From NCBI RefSeq assembly GCF_003330845.1, contig NZ_CP026121.1, positions 5,003,501 to 5,067,500 of the forward strand: DNA of 64,000 nucleotides, read 5' to 3'. Positions 56,882 through 64,000 of the stretch are shown here, piece by piece. This stretch comes from Streptomyces sp. Go-475. Its GTDB lineage: Bacteria; Actinomycetota; Actinomycetes; Streptomycetales; Streptomycetaceae. The first letter of the stretch is position 1. Each line of letters opens with the position of its first letter. The position numbers and the translations under genes were made by a program. The notes beneath the pieces were generated by a model. It ran no database searches and was not told the DNA's origin. It was given only the letters and a program-made list of their open reading frames with translations.

Positions 56882-57319
56882 CACCTCAGGAACTCGTGGT
56901 CAGGATGGCACCGCCGTTCGGCGGCTGGCTGGCGCTCGCCGCGCTCGCCCTGCCCGGCGGATCGCCGCTGCGGGGCGCCGCGGTCGTGCTCTTCCTGGCG
57001 GCGGGCCCGGGCGCGGCCGTGGTGAGGGTCTGCGCCCCCGCGCTGGGGAGCACGGCCCGCGGAAGGGCCTGTCGAGCGCCGGGACCCGGACTTCGCCCGC
57101 CACTCCGACCTGCTGGAGCGGCTGATGCTGGTGCTGTTCCTGAGCATCGGCGCCGTGATGCTCGTCGCGACCGTGCTGATCGCCACGCACACCTTCAGCG
57201 CACAGCGGGTGCTGCTGACGCTGACACTGCTGACCACACTCGCCGCGTTCTGTCCGCCGCTGCGCGCCTCCCCGCCGCCCAGGACGACGCCGAGGACACC
57301 GAAGGGTTCTGCTCAGTGA
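56878..57319 (+). pseudogene. Small membrane protein of the glycan cluster, frameshifted
   Basis: From ATG 56878 the frame encodes a helix-rich start (PFGGWLALAALALPGGSP, AAVVLFLAAGPGAAVVRV) to about 57055. The coding character then moves to another frame (EGPVERRDPDFARHSDLL from about 57062, then LMLVLFLSIGAVMLVATVLI), ending at TGA 57319. The shift lies near CGGCCCGCGG (about 57053-57062), so one extra C would explain it. The intact protein would have about 146 residues and three helices. It may be inactivated or a sequencing error. Its stop overlaps the GH26-like GTG. Confidence 0.65.
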
Positions 57320-58479
57320 GGTTCAACCGTCCCCACCGTCCCTTTCGCCCCCGCCCCTTGCGCCGCGACCCGGTCACGACCGGACAGCACCGCAGGAAGC
57401 CACCCGGAGAACACGAGCGGGCCGCCGGTCCCTTCGCCTCGAGCCGGCGCCGCCTGCTGATCACGTCCGCCACGGTCGTCAGCGCGGTCCTGGTCGCCGT
57501 ACTCGCCCTCCGGAACGCCTCCGGACCGGAACAGGGAGCCGCCGGGTCCGGCGCCGACTGCCGCCCCACGGCCCTGCTGGAACCGCCCTGCGGCGCCTGG
57601 TTCGGCGCGTTCGTGCCGCACGAGCGGGACGACCTGCCCGAGAAGGTGCGCGCCTACGAGAAACGCGTGGGCCGCCCGCTCGACATCGTGTACACGTACC
57701 ACGACATGTCCCTGGCCGAGGGCACCCGCCGGGAGGGCCAGCTGCTCACCCCCGAGGAGCAGCGCGTCGGCCGGGACCACCTGCTGCTGCTGTCCTGGGA
57801 GAGCAAGTGGTGGGGCGGCACGAAAAAGCAGCAGCCGACCTGGAAGCAGATCGCGGCCGGCGAGCTGGACGAGCAGGTCATCGACGTCCAGGCCCGGCGC
57901 ATCAAGGACTACGGCAAGAAGGTGTTCCTCTCCTTCGACCTGGAGATGGACACCCGCACCCCGGCCAACGGCACGCCCGCCGACTTCGTCCGGGCGTACC
58001 GGCACATCCACGACCGGTTCCGCGAGCTGGGCGTCGACAACGTGGTGTGGACGTGGATCACCACCGGGTACCTCGACCACGCCGACGTGATCAAGAAGAT
58101 GTATCCCGGCGACGACTACGTCGACTGGATCGGCTACAACCAGTACAACTACTACCGCTGCCACGACGCGGGCTGGCTCACCTTCGCCCAGACGCAGAAC
58201 GCCACGCACGACTGGATCCGGAAGAACATCTCCGACGACAAGCCGCTGATGCTCTCCGAGTTCGGCACGGCCGCGGACTCGGCGCGCCCGCAGCGGCAGG
58301 CCGAGTGGTACGCGCAGGTGCCCGGGGTGCTGAAGGGCCTGGAGGGCGTCAAGGCCGCCCTCCAGTGGAACTACCGCGACCCCGGACCGCACTGCAACCT
58401 CGCGCTGGCGAACGACGCGGCCTGGGACAGCCTGCGCAAGGCGGTCTCCGACCCGTACCTCAACCAGCCCTTGGAATAG
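57316..58479 (+). CDS. Membrane-anchored GH26-like glycoside hydrolase
   Basis: The 387-residue product (GTG 57316) has a basic cytoplasmic head, one helix at about 47-66 and an outside domain like GH26 beta-mannanases (CGAWFGAFVPHERDDLPEKV, YVDWIGYNQYNYYRC). Candidate catalytic glutamates are Glu210 (SFDLEMDT) as acid/base and Glu315 (MLSEFGTA) as nucleophile. In glycan clusters such enzymes trim or release the polymer. Its last codons and stop are part of a 28-bp tandem duplication. It converges with the deacetylase gene. Confidence 0.83.
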   Translation: MRFNRPHRPFRPRPLRRDPVTTGQHRRKPPGEHERAAGPFASSRRRLLITSATVVSAVLVAVLALRNASGPEQGAAGSGADCRPTALLEPPCGAWFGAFVPHERDDLPEKVRAYEKRVGRPLDIVYTYHDMSLAEGTRREGQLLTPEEQRVGRDHLLLLSWESKWWGGTKKQQPTWKQIAAGELDEQVIDVQARRIKDYGKKVFLSFDLEMDTRTPANGTPADFVRAYRHIHDRFRELGVDNVVWTWITTGYLDHADVIKKMYPGDDYVDWIGYNQYNYYRCHDAGWLTFAQTQNATHDWIRKNISDDKPLMLSEFGTAADSARPQRQAEWYAQVPGVLKGLEGVKAALQWNYRDPGPHCNLALANDAAWDSLRKAVSDPYLNQPLE

Positions 58480-58518
58480 GCCCGTTCAGCACCAGCCCTT
58501 GGAGTAGGCCCGTTCAGC
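58463..58518. repeat. 28-bp tandem duplication spanning the ends of two convergent genes
   Basis: Copies at 58463-58490 and 58491-58518 differ at one base (TTGGAATAGG versus TTGGAGTAGG). The duplicated text includes the GH26-like stop TAG, and the second copy supplies the deacetylase stop (TCA 58514-58516). Confidence 0.88.
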
Positions 58519-59440
58519 CCGCGAACTCGGGCCCGTGCACCATCGCGCGGGCCCGCCGGTACCACCGCCACGCGATCGTCTTCGGCCCGTCCCGGTACGG
58601 CGCGACCCGGGCGCCCGCGCCCGCCAGCCAGTTCTCGACGTCGGCGACGGTGTGGGTGCGCCGGACGATGAGCCGGGCGATGCGGTACCGCTCGTCGCGG
58701 TCGGAGCTGAGCGCGTGGCGTACGGCGGTCGCCGTCTCGTAGCCGGCCCGGGCCGACATGGCCCGCACCCGCGGGCTGTTGTAGCCGTGCGGGTAGGCGA
58801 GATGGCGGACCTCGTGCCCGAGGGCGTCCTCCAGCACGGCCTTCGAGGTGCGCAGTTCGTACGCCAGGTCCTTCGCGGACAGCGTGTCGAGCTGGGCGTG
58901 GGTGACCGTGTGGCTGCCGATCTCCATGCCGTAACGTTCCAGCTCCGCCGCCCGGGCCAGGGTCATCATCGGGGCGGGCGGCAGCAGACTGCGGCCGCCC
59001 GGGGCGATGGCGCCGGTGGTCAGGTAGGCGGTGGCGGGCAGCGCGCGCTCGGCCAGCGCCTCGGCGGTGGGGCCGGGCAGATCGGCGAAGCCGTCGTCGA
59101 AGGTGAGCAGCACCGGCCGGGTGGGCAGCGGCGCCCGCCCGGCCAGATGGTCGGCGATCGTACTGATCGTGACGGGCGTGCGCCCGCTGCGCACGACGGC
59201 GTCGAGATGCGCCGCGAACTGCCGCGGCGTGACCGTGAACTCGGCGATCCAGTCCGGCGGGTCGTCCATCACGGAGTGGTACAGGAACACGGGGATGGCC
59301 GGAGCGCGGACGTCAGGCCGGCTCACCGGAGCCGCTGGACGCCCCGGGGATATCGGGCCCTCACCGTCCGGCGCCCCCCGTTCCGCCCGGCCTCTGCCGT
59401 CCCCCTGCCCCTCGCCCCGTTCGCGTGCCGTTGTCTTCAT
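58514..59440 (-). CDS. Polysaccharide deacetylase (CE4/NodB)
   Basis: The 308-residue product has the NodB motif LLTFDDGFAD (catalytic and metal Asp), IGSHTVTHAQLDTLS (HxxxxH metal motif) and LAYPHGYNS, the standard CE4 order. It removes N-acetyl groups from a surface polysaccharide. There is no clear signal peptide after ATG 59440; the first 48 residues are Arg/Gly-rich, so export needs explaining. It overlaps the glycosyltransferase stop by 4 bp. Confidence 0.9.
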   Translation of the reverse strand: MKTTARERGEGQGDGRGRAERGAPDGEGPISPGRPAAPVSRPDVRAPAIPVFLYHSVMDDPPDWIAEFTVTPRQFAAHLDAVVRSGRTPVTISTIADHLAGRAPLPTRPVLLTFDDGFADLPGPTAEALAERALPATAYLTTGAIAPGGRSLLPPAPMMTLARAAELERYGMEIGSHTVTHAQLDTLSAKDLAYELRTSKAVLEDALGHEVRHLAYPHGYNSPRVRAMSARAGYETATAVRHALSSDRDERYRIARLIVRRTHTVADVENWLAGAGARVAPYRDGPKTIAWRWYRRARAMVHGPEFAG

Positions 59441-60726
59441 CCCGCCCCCTGAACACCAGTCCGGCGCAGCGCCCTGCGCGCCCGCACATAGCCGACAGGC
59501 CCGTACACCATCCCCCGGCGCTGTAGCCGAGACAGCCGCCGCGGCCAGGGATGCGTCCGCACGTCGTGATCGCCCGGCATGCCCCCGCCGTCCGTCCCCT
59601 CCGTCTCGCGCACGGCGGTCAGCGCGCGGGCGTGGACGAGGCCGCGGGGCAGTCTCGCGAGGAACGCCGGCAGCAGCGCGGGCCGGTTCACCAGGACCGC
59701 GGTGAGATACGCCGTGAGCCCGGCGCCGTAGCCGTACGCCTGCGTCTCCAGGTCCCGCCAGGTCTCCCGGTGGTGGTGCCACACCAGGGCGTACGGCGTG
59801 TACCGCAGCCGGTGCCCGTCGGCCAGGACGCGGACGAAGCCGTAGAGGTCGTCGCCGCCCCGGGCGGCCGTCCCGGCACCGGTGGCCGGGTCGAAACCGC
59901 CGACGGAGCGCAGGACCCGCGTGCGGAACGCCATGTTGGCACCCGAGCCGAACCGCCCCGCCGTGAACGGGAACAGCGGCTCGTCGACCGGCGGACGCGC
60001 CGGGTCGTACGTCCTTGGAGTGAAGCCTTTCGCGAAACCGCCGTGGCTCTCCAGCAGCACCTGGGCCGGGGTCGTCAGCCGCGCGGGCAGGATCAGCCCG
60101 GTGCTGCACCCCAGTCCGGCGTCGGCGGCGAAGGGCGCGGTCAGCTCGGTCAGCCAGCGCGGGTCGGCGACCACGTCGTCGTCGGTGAAGGCGACCACCT
60201 CGCCCGACACGGCCGCGAGGCCGGTGTTGTGGGCGACCGCCAGACCGGGCACCGGCTCGCACACGTACCGCACGCGCTCGGCGTACTTCCGCTCGACCAG
60301 CTCCCGCGTCTCGCCCGTCACGGGCGCGTTGTCGACGACGACGATCTCGAACCGCGGATGGTCCTGCGCCAGCAGCGAGTCCAGCGCGCGGGCGAGCTGC
60401 CCGGCGCGCTCCCGGGTGGCGACGACGACACTCGTGAACGGCGGCTCCCCGGGGCCCTCGACCGCGCCCGGCGGGCACTCCGCCCGCGCCCGCGCCGCGA
60501 GCACGGCCCTGGCGTCCGCCCCCTCCGGCACCCGCCCGAGCAGGGTGCCCACGGGCCGGCCCTGCCGTCTGACCAGCACGAACACCTCTCCGTGCGTCAC
60601 CGGCGGGCTGCCCGGACCCGGTCTGAGCACCGCCTCGTCACCGTCGAGGTCCAGCTCCGCGACCTGCACCGCCCCGATGTCCAGGAACCGCCGTATCTCC
60701 TCCTGCGCACGCGCCGAACGGGCCAT
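59437..60726 (-). CDS. GT2-family glycosyltransferase
   Basis: The 429-residue GT-A enzyme has TSVVVATRERAGQLARALDS, IVVVDNAPVTGET, the DxD equivalent AFTDDDVVADPRW, and the acceptor-side GGDDLYGFVRVL. About 90 N-terminal residues form a separate small domain (ELDLDGDEAVLRPG) before the GT fold. It is probably soluble or peripherally bound. It sits between the FemAB-like gene (58 bp upstream) and the deacetylase (4-bp overlap). Confidence 0.9.
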   Translation of the reverse strand: MARSARAQEEIRRFLDIGAVQVAELDLDGDEAVLRPGPGSPPVTHGEVFVLVRRQGRPVGTLLGRVPEGADARAVLAARARAECPPGAVEGPGEPPFTSVVVATRERAGQLARALDSLLAQDHPRFEIVVVDNAPVTGETRELVERKYAERVRYVCEPVPGLAVAHNTGLAAVSGEVVAFTDDDVVADPRWLTELTAPFAADAGLGCSTGLILPARLTTPAQVLLESHGGFAKGFTPRTYDPARPPVDEPLFPFTAGRFGSGANMAFRTRVLRSVGGFDPATGAGTAARGGDDLYGFVRVLADGHRLRYTPYALVWHHHRETWRDLETQAYGYGAGLTAYLTAVLVNRPALLPAFLARLPRGLVHARALTAVRETEGTDGGGMPGDHDVRTHPWPRRLSRLQRRGMVYGPVGYVRARRALRRTGVQGAG

Positions 60727-60784
60727 GCGCCCTCCCCCCCTCGTCGTCAGGTACGACCGTTGTCCGTACGACTACGGCTTCTGT

Positions 60785-61870
60785 TCAGGCACCGCGCAGC
60801 CGAGCCGCGCCCTTCAGGGTCCGCGCCGCCAGCGCCGCGAGCCGCGGCCGGCCGCGGACGAAGCTGTGCGCGCGGCGGGCCGGCTCGCGGCTCAGCCAGT
60901 GCAGCGCCGCGCCCGCCCCCGGCCGGGTCGCCGCGCCCTCGTACACCGGCCGTTCGCCCGTCTTCAGCGCGTCCTTGTACTCGGCCGCGCCCCGCCCCAG
61001 ATCGAGCAGGCCGATGCCCTCGGCGGCCGCCGCCTCGGCCATGCGCAGGTGCAGCACCAGACCCGGCGAGTACTTCGAGAACTCCGGGTCGTACGCCGGG
61101 AACCAGCAGGCCAGCACCGACGCCGAGCGCAGCCCGAAGTGCGCGGCGACGGGCCGGCCGCCGGCGTACAGCACGGACAGCGTGCCGCCGCACTCCGGCG
61201 CCCGGGTCCGGGCCAGCTGCCCGACGAGCCGCGTGATCCACTCCTGGGCGAACCGGTCACGGCGGCCCGTCCGGCGGTACTGCGCGGACTTCCACTCCAT
61301 GAGCGTGCGCAGCGCGGCCGGGTCGCGCTCGTCGAACACGAACCGCACCTCGCCGACCTGCCGGCCCAGCCTGCGCTCCTTGGCCAGGGTGGTCTTCAGG
61401 AACTTCGGCGACTGGGCGCGCAGCGCCGACTCGTACGTCTCGTAGCCCTTCTCCACGTCGACCACGTAGGTGGCGTGCTCCTCCGCCGCGTACCGGACGA
61501 ACAGCCGCTGCTCGGCCTCCAGGTTGTCGAAGGCGAAGCTCGACAGCGCGCAGGCCCGCAGCAGTTCACCGGTCTCCAGCGCCAGACCCGGCCGCAGGAC
61601 CGCCCCCTGGACGTCCGAGACGCCGAGTCCGATCGCCCGGCCCTGCCCCAACGGCCCGCGCTCGTACGGCAGGAACCCGGCGGGCTCCCGCCCCTCGTAC
61701 ACGACCGCGACCCGGGCCTGCGGCCTCACCCGGCCGACGGCGGCGGTGAACTCCGGTTCCATGAAAGGGTTGCGCGGTGCCTCCGAGGCGGCGCGCAGCG
61801 CACGCCAGCGCTCCCTTTCCCCTTCGCCGAGCTCCCCGGGCCCCATCACGTGAATGCGCCCACTGCTCAA
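60785..61870 (-). CDS. FemAB/BioF2-like GNAT acyltransferase
   Basis: The 361-residue protein is a double-GNAT acyltransferase. The second domain has ADGRPVAAHFGL-like VLYAGGRPVAAHFGLRS, YSPGLVLHLRMAEAAAAEG, LLDLGRGAAEYKDALKTG and the closing FVRGRPRLAAL region common in exopolysaccharide loci. It may add an acyl or aminoacyl group to the glycan. TTG 61870 is taken as start because a GGGGGG-type site lies 6 bp upstream and homologous N-termini as I recall begin (M)SSGRI; GTG 61849 is an alternative. It heads the leftward glycan block. Confidence 0.8.
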   Translation of the reverse strand: MSSGRIHVMGPGELGEGERERWRALRAASEAPRNPFMEPEFTAAVGRVRPQARVAVVYEGREPAGFLPYERGPLGQGRAIGLGVSDVQGAVLRPGLALETGELLRACALSSFAFDNLEAEQRLFVRYAAEEHATYVVDVEKGYETYESALRAQSPKFLKTTLAKERRLGRQVGEVRFVFDERDPAALRTLMEWKSAQYRRTGRRDRFAQEWITRLVGQLARTRAPECGGTLSVLYAGGRPVAAHFGLRSASVLACWFPAYDPEFSKYSPGLVLHLRMAEAAAAEGIGLLDLGRGAAEYKDALKTGERPVYEGAATRPGAGAALHWLSREPARRAHSFVRGRPRLAALAARTLKGAARLRGA

Positions 61871-62005
61871 CCTGACCCCCCGATCAAGTCCCCCCTGGAC
61901 ACTTGGAAGGTACCGCCCGAGACGGCCCCGACGGTAGGTAGCGGACCATGTTGTTGCCAACTGGTGCAGAGGCCTTCAACCGGGCAATCGGCGTGCGCCG
62001 CGCGA

Positions 62006-62035
62006 TGAAACGAAAGGGCGCGCTGTCCGTATTCT
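62006..62035 (+). promoter_or_regulatory. Promoter of the HAD gene, leaderless
   Basis: TGAAAC (62006-62011) and TATTCT (62030-62035) are 18 bp apart. The -10 ends 6 bp before the ATG at 62042, so transcription would start at the first codon. Confidence 0.6.
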
Positions 62036-62041
62036 CTGATC

Positions 62042-62890
62042 ATGGCCGCACCCATCGCATATTCACTCATCGCCACCGACCTGGACGGGACGCTGCTGCG
62101 CGGCGACGACACCCTGTCCGACCGGTCCCTCGCCGCGCTCGCGCGGGTGGCGGACGCCGGTGCCCAGCACCTCGTGGTGACGGGCCGGCCGGCGCCGAGA
62201 GTGCGGCCGCTCCTGGACGACCTGCGCTGCACGGGGCTCGCGGTGTGCGGGCAGGGCGCGCAGGTGTACGACGCCGGCGCGGACCGGCTGCTGTGGTCCA
62301 TCACCCTGGACCGGGAGCTGGCGGAGACCGCCCTCGGCAAGATCGAGGCCGAGGTGGGGCAGGTGTACGCGGCGGTCGACCAGGACGGGGTCGACGGGCT
62401 CACGCTGATCGAGCCGGGCTATCTCATGCCGCACCCGACCCTGCCCGCGGTACGGGTCGACCGGCGCGACGAGCTGTGGGACGAGCCCATCAGCAAGGTA
62501 CTGCTGCGCCACCCCTACCTGACGGACGACGAGCTGGCGGCGACGGCCCGCTCGGTGGTCGGCTCACTGGCGACGGTGACGATGTCGGGGCCCGGCACGG
62601 TCGAACTCCAGCCGTGCGGCGTCACCAAGGCGACCGGCCTGGCGCTGGCCGCCGATCACCTGGGGCTGCGGCCCGCGGACACCGTCGCCTTCGGTGACAT
62701 GCCCAACGACATCCCGATGTTCGACTGGGCCGCCCACGGCGTCGCGATGGCCAACGCCCATCCCGAACTCAAGGCCGTGGCCGACGAGGTCACCCTGTCG
62801 AACGAGGACGACGGCATCGCCGTCGTCCTCGAGCGACTGCTGGGCGGGACGGCTCAGTACGGGCCGTTGACGTTGTCGATCGAGCCGTAA
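62042..62890 (+). CDS. HAD-superfamily phosphatase, Cof type
   Basis: The 282-residue cytoplasmic hydrolase has motif I ATDLDGTLL (Asp13, Asp15), motif II VVTGRP, the conserved Lys in VTKATGLALAADHLG and motif IV FGDMPNDIPMF. The cap domain (about 85-195) is of the Cof/YidA type that acts on sugar phosphates or similar. Its last 37 bp overlap the end of the convergent LysM gene. ATG 62042 is fixed by the promoter and the compact N-terminus. Confidence 0.93.
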   Translation: MAAPIAYSLIATDLDGTLLRGDDTLSDRSLAALARVADAGAQHLVVTGRPAPRVRPLLDDLRCTGLAVCGQGAQVYDAGADRLLWSITLDRELAETALGKIEAEVGQVYAAVDQDGVDGLTLIEPGYLMPHPTLPAVRVDRRDELWDEPISKVLLRHPYLTDDELAATARSVVGSLATVTMSGPGTVELQPCGVTKATGLALAADHLGLRPADTVAFGDMPNDIPMFDWAAHGVAMANAHPELKAVADEVTLSNEDDGIAVVLERLLGGTAQYGPLTLSIEP

Positions 62891-63621
62891 CGGGCGGCCG
62901 CGTAGTTGCAGGCCGCCGTGATGTTCGCGACCGGGTCGAACGGGTCCCACGACGTGCCGTCCACGTGGTAGGCCTGGAAGGTCGGGTCGATGGTCTGGAG
63001 GAGGCCCTTGGACGGGGTGCCGGCGGCGGCGTTGGAGTCCCAGTTGTTGATGGCCTGCGGGTTGCCGGACGACTCACGCATGATGTTGCGGTAGATGCCG
63101 TCGTACGAGCCCGGGATCCCCTTCTGCGCCATGATGTCCAGCGCCTCGCGGATCCAGCCGTCCAGGTTGTCGGCGTAGGTCTTCGTGGAGGCCTGGGTGG
63201 CCTCGGCGACGCCTCCGGCGGGCTTCGCCGCCGCGGCGGACGACTGGGTCGCCTTCTTCTTCGCGGCGGCCTTGGCCGTCGTCACCTTCAGCTTCAGGCC
63301 GGGGTGGATCAGCCTCGGGTTGTCGCCGACGGCGGCGCGGTTGTCCTTGTAGAGCTGCTTCCAGCCGCCCGAGACGTCGTACTTGTCCGCGATGCGGTAG
63401 AGCGTGTCGCCCTTGGTCACGGTGTACGTGAGGGACTTGGCGGGCTGGGCCGCCTGGGGTGCGGTCTGGGCGGCGGGGGCGCTCTGGGCCGGCTGGGCGG
63501 CGCTGGCCTGCGTCGCGCCGAGCAGCGGGAGGGTCAGGGCCGCTCCGCCGGTGCCGGCGGCGACGACACCTCGGGTGAGCGGGCTGGTTCTGGGGCGACG
63601 GTGCTTACCTCGTCCGGGCAT
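62854..63621 (-). CDS. Secreted LysM / transglycosylase-like peptidoglycan hydrolase under c-di-AMP control
   Basis: The 255-residue product has a signal peptide (about 1-42, ending ATQASA), a LysM domain (about 64-114: YTVTKGDTLYRIADKYDVSG, LIHPGLKLKV) and a C-terminal transglycosylase-like domain (about 150-255). The probable catalytic Glu is in NIMRESSGNPQAINNWD, and it ends ARYGSIDNVNGPY. Such enzymes cut the glycan backbone during growth or germination. The mRNA leader holds a ydaO-type riboswitch. The 3' end overlaps the HAD gene by 37 bp. Confidence 0.93.
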   Translation of the reverse strand: MPGRGKHRRPRTSPLTRGVVAAGTGGAALTLPLLGATQASAAQPAQSAPAAQTAPQAAQPAKSLTYTVTKGDTLYRIADKYDVSGGWKQLYKDNRAAVGDNPRLIHPGLKLKVTTAKAAAKKKATQSSAAAAKPAGGVAEATQASTKTYADNLDGWIREALDIMAQKGIPGSYDGIYRNIMRESSGNPQAINNWDSNAAAGTPSKGLLQTIDPTFQAYHVDGTSWDPFDPVANITAACNYAAARYGSIDNVNGPY

Positions 63622-63639
63622 GGCGATGTTCCTCTCCGG

Positions 63640-63833
63640 CGCCTGCGAGGTGAGCTGTCGGGTTCGGGCCGGGAGGTGCCCGGCCGCGTACGGCGCTGTG
63701 CTGCCGTGCGCGGCTTCACCCCGAGCCGTTCCTTGTCATGGACCGGCGACTTACCTGGGTCCCCCGCTCCTGCCCTGCGTGAGTGAGTCGGTGTGTGTGG
63801 GGAGTCCGGGCGGCGGCAGGATTCGGCGTCCGC
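63640..63833 (-). ncRNA. c-di-AMP (ydaO-yuaA) riboswitch
   Basis: Read leftward from 63833, the leader contains GACGCCGAATCCTGCCGCC (63829-63811), then GGCAGGAGCGGGGGACCCAG, CTCGGGGTGAAGCCGC, and finally CCCGAACCCGACAGCTCACC and CTCGCAGGCGCC near 63640. These blocks, in this order, are the conserved core of the ydaO class, which binds c-di-AMP and usually shuts off cell-wall hydrolase genes. It ends 18 bp before the LysM gene ATG. Confidence 0.88.
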
Positions 63834-64000
63834 CGGACAAGCCCGGAACGTATGCGAGAGCACATGCCGGGAACAAGCACCGTCGTCACATATCGACTCC
63901 GGTGACCTTGGTCGAGGGGATATGAGGCGCTTGATCCTTTGCGGGAGCCAAGGCCCAACTTGCTTTCGGCGGACGGGGGTACGGGACGGTGCCGGGGTGC
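63834..64000. other. Upstream region of the riboswitch; window end
   Basis: No gene is seen. The promoter for the riboswitch transcript should lie here. The lower-GC stretch at 63880-63945 (CACATATCGACTCC, GGGGATATGAGGCGC on the plus strand) is the likely place, but no -10/-35 pair is convincing. Confidence 0.3.

Noticed and set aside
52346..56884. 1512-codon open frame on the minus strand
   Set aside because: Antisense to the flippase and membrane-protein genes; composition (Arg/Gly/Gln/His runs) is that of a shadow frame.

Overview
The window is high-GC actinobacterial DNA, and gene content and order point to Streptomyces. It carries the futalosine menaquinone genes mqnA and mqnC, menG and a geranylgeranyl reductase-family gene, placed around a complete 14-gene nuo operon. 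Twin PASTA-less Ser/Thr kinases, many GTG starts with 4-bp stop/start overlaps, Tat signals and a c-di-AMP riboswitch on a cell-wall hydrolase gene fit the same assignment. No rRNA, tRNA, insertion sequence or CRISPR array was seen. 

Layout. 1-5 kb: the tail of a sugar ABC binding protein, a TetR regulator with its MFS exporter (exact 23-bp tandem repeat in the exporter promoter), a Tat-exported 3-ketosteroid-dehydrogenase-like flavoprotein and a methyltransferase. 5-11 kb: a Gly-rich small protein, a cold-shock protein, mqnA and two Ser/Thr kinases, the second with a PQQ-type beta-propeller. 11-14 kb: repeat-rich DNA, an isolated double-glycine-leader peptide gene, a truncated-looking membrane protein and a prepilin peptidase. 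14-21 kb: mqnC, a scar of decayed genes (chitinase and acyltransferase halves), menG, a PASTA protein, the reductase, a peptide deformylase, a collapsed flavoprotein gene and an NlpC/P60 hydrolase. 22.1-38.2 kb: nuoA-N. 38-41 kb: a secreted protein and a RecQ helicase. 41.3-48.4 kb: a tight six-gene operon (GntR, two-cluster ferredoxin, ABC binding protein, permease, ATPase, AprA-like flavoprotein fused to HEAT repeats). 48.5-51 kb: an M56 peptidase and fumarylacetoacetase. 51.3-61.9 kb: two convergent blocks of surface-glycan genes. 62-64 kb: a HAD phosphatase and a LysM/transglycosylase-like gene behind the c-di-AMP riboswitch.

Function. The respiratory theme dominates: menaquinone synthesis genes feed the quinone pool used by complex I, whose promoter region contains a TGTGA-N6-TCACA dyad (Rex- or Crp-like). 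The best candidate for an under-described system is the 41.3-48.4 kb operon, which couples an importer to an AprAB-like redox pair. The binding protein's C-terminal tail also resembles NosL, and the flavoprotein carries a long HEAT tail. The second is the orphan double-glycine peptide at 11.7 kb. The 51-62 kb block looks like a cell-envelope glycan assembly system. It includes a flippase with an added membrane domain, a membrane-anchored GH26-like enzyme and a FemAB/BioF-like acyltransferase. The window also shows small-scale genome decay: several pseudogenes, one with an inverted internal segment, and four short tandem duplications of 23-31 bp at gene boundaries. All statements about novelty are from memory; no database was searched.
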